Part shown: positions 63,701-64,000 of the stretch, piece after piece
Position numbering within the stretch: the stretch's first letter is position 1
How the letters are laid out: every line of letters begins with the position of its first letter
Assembly (NCBI RefSeq): GCF_009909235.1
Contig: NZ_JAAAPO010000003.1
Location: 434,001-498,000 of the forward strand
Direction of reading: 5' to 3'
DNA: 64,000 nucleotides
From: Novosphingobium ovatum
GTDB lineage: Bacteria; Pseudomonadota; Alphaproteobacteria; Sphingomonadales; Sphingomonadaceae
Translations under genes and position numbers: made by a program
Notes under the pieces: generated by a model
The model's input: only the letters and a program-made list of their open reading frames with translations
What the model was told of the DNA's origin: nothing
The model's database searches: none

Positions 63701-64000
63701 CGAGGTGGTGTCCAACCCCGGCCGGGGCAGCCGGTTCAGCCTGTGGCTGCCGCTGGACATGGGGCTGGTGGCCGCGCCTGTGGCGCTGGCCGGACCGGTA
63801 TTGGCCACAGGTGTCCTCGTGCCGCCGCAAACGGTGCTGGTGCTGGACAATGACCCCCGCACCGTCGAGGCGACGACCACCCTGTTGGCGGCGATGGGGC
63901 ATCATCCATTGGGCGCCTATGACGGCGACAGCGCGCGCGCGCTGGCCCGTGCCCATGCGATTGACGCGATGCTGGCCGATTTCCGCCTGACCGGGGCCAG
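60741..64000 (+). CDS. CbrA-like hybrid sensor histidine kinase with SSF transporter domain (3' end outside window)
   Basis: The frame starts at the ATG at 60741 and runs off the window after 1086 full codons. The N-terminal 480 or so residues are a sodium/solute-symporter-like module with about 13 helices ('YCSSWTIYGAVG', 'RSEGMVYAIGLESLIK', 'LPRQFYMGLVEA'). A PAS domain ('FENMDSGISVVDAELNLVAWN', residues about 634-655) follows, then a coiled-coil, the HisKA domain with His791 in 'ASHDLLQPLHAARLF', a HATPase_c domain ('DTGVGIAPDQIEAIFGEFTR', 'GLGLGLALSRRISRLLG') and a receiver domain with Asp1080 in 'LADFRL' as phosphoacceptor. CbrA relatives sense or transport histidine and control carbon/nitrogen use. 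The cognate regulator is not in view. Confidence 0.93.
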   Translation, partial: MSVGWVALFALAWIGILFAVAALAEARNTAPKGALLPLTRGRSPRLRLIAYTLALGVYCSSWTIYGAVGSAVRDGWNYLPIYLAPILLLCLAPRFLSRLSAAVAEEQATTVSDFIAARFGHDGVVARLVTLIALAGTVPYMALQLRSIGTAAMMLTGAPVMAGAMMAAAVVLAAFAILFGARRFERAGRSEGMVYAIGLESLIKITALLLVAGLAVSVVSAVDEERLQAGLSQLANRFQPGRIGLETMVISAISALAVLVLPRQFYMGLVEAREPADLPRARWGVAAYLAVMALAVLPIALAGVVVMGDSVRPDFYVLGLPLATGHGGIAIAALIGGISAAAAMVVTDATALATMVSNDLLFPTLIRSVMGRGGQEGAGSDLAAGALGRRMLLVRRATILGVVALALAWAQMVSARESLASIGLVAFAAMAQFSPHLVLAVSGGPMGRRRDPIAARLSLMTGFALWFYTLALPMVLPDGWREWLAGTALDPLRLFGIGRAGPIVHGVFWSLGANMVVYAAVAARRMEASPLPLFERWQRRVTDLSDLRDLTASFIGRERAEIEFPSAQRGMPVDRRSAQRARALIAAVVGTSSARALVASALAGGTMSLADVTRLLDERSHSLGFSRALLAATFENMDSGISVVDAELNLVAWNSRYEQLFAYPPGLLYVGAPVANLIRHNAMRGDFGPGDVETHVIKRLTHLRRGQEYTFERHRPDGRVIKMVGGPMPGGGYVTSFIDITGEARMRAALEQALTGLEARVVERTAELSEANRRLAQADRDKTRFLAAASHDLLQPLHAARLFSAALGREVPAHAQGLVGRVDSAILAAEDLLRALLDISKYDAGGVMARPEPLALGPFLHGLVEGLRPMADAKHLRLRLVMPGDGVTLHTDPGLLRSLLQNFLVNALRYTVTGGVVVGVRLRGRAAARGGGAMARIDVVDTGVGIAPDQIEAIFGEFTRLGEVEAEGLGLGLALSRRISRLLGARIEVVSNPGRGSRFSLWLPLDMGLVAAPVALAGPVLATGVLVPPQTVLVLDNDPRTVEATTTLLAAMGHHPLGAYDGDSARALARAHAIDAMLADFRLTGA

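Noticed and set aside
61029..63956. Open frame of 975 codons on the minus strand opposite the hybrid kinase
   Set aside because: It is a GC-skew shadow: His/Gln/Arg-rich with no recognisable domain, while the plus strand encodes a clear multidomain kinase.

Overview
This window looks like chromosomal DNA of a GC-rich alphaproteobacterium of the order Sphingomonadales (Novosphingobium/Sphingobium-like). The assignment is inferred from gene content, protein style and gene order (a complete dcw cluster with FtsZ carrying a long Pro/Ala linker, a DUF2849-DUF934 sulfite-reduction operon, glnBA next to argC, obgE near proB, ppk1-ppx). No phage, insertion sequence, CRISPR array or obvious island is visible. 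It is a dense core-genome segment with short intergenic regions.

Layout. 1-3 kb: the 3' part of tamB and a convergent membrane protein. 4-6 kb: glnB-glnA on the minus strand, with a sigma-54-like promoter and a good terminator. 6.3-9.2 kb: pepA-like M17 peptidase, a small SH3 protein and argC on the minus strand. 9.3-11.2 kb: a secreted DUF3298-type protein, map and a small membrane protein on the plus strand. 11.2-13.1 kb: ccmA-ccmB and a 3-methyladenine glycosylase on the minus strand. 13.3-15.1 kb: an adrenodoxin-type ferredoxin, a cysteine synthase and a small single-pass membrane protein.

15.1-37 kb is the division and cell wall (dcw) cluster, all plus strand: mraZ-rsmH-ftsL-ftsI-murE-murF-mraY-murD-ftsW-murG-murC-murB-ddl-ftsQ-ftsA-ftsZ, then a TPR/SPOR protein. 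Ten of the fifteen junctions from mraZ to ftsZ overlap by 1 or 4 bases, one abuts, three have gaps of 18 bases or less, and only ftsA-ftsZ has a real spacer. It encodes the cytoplasmic route from UDP-MurNAc precursors to lipid II (murB-G, mraY, ddl), the septal synthase pair FtsW/FtsI, and the divisome proteins FtsL, Q, A and Z. A 544-base leader before mraZ holds four 9-base repeats in two 10-base-period pairs, which look like MraZ boxes.

37-45.6 kb: YbjN-type protein, proC, a Bax-inhibitor-1 membrane protein, a lipoprotein, tRNA-Ala(CGC), obgE, a PH-like membrane protein, a Tat-exported alpha/beta hydrolase, proB and an NAD-dependent epimerase. 45.7-51.9 kb: minus-strand sulfur assimilation (sseA, a cystathionine beta-lyase, siroheme methyltransferase, DUF2849, cysI, DUF934, cysH). 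52.1-53.7 kb: a proline-rich membrane-anchored protein of unknown function. 54-60.7 kb: queF, ppk1-ppx (polyphosphate synthesis and degradation) and a phosphoesterase-glycosyltransferase pair. The window ends inside a CbrA-like hybrid histidine kinase.

The most interesting points are the putative MraZ boxes, the lysine/proline-rich extension of FtsQ, altered nucleotide-binding residues in FtsA, the sigma-54-like promoter of glnB, an alpha/beta hydrolase with histidine at the nucleophile position, and an isolated 14-base tandem repeat upstream of queF.
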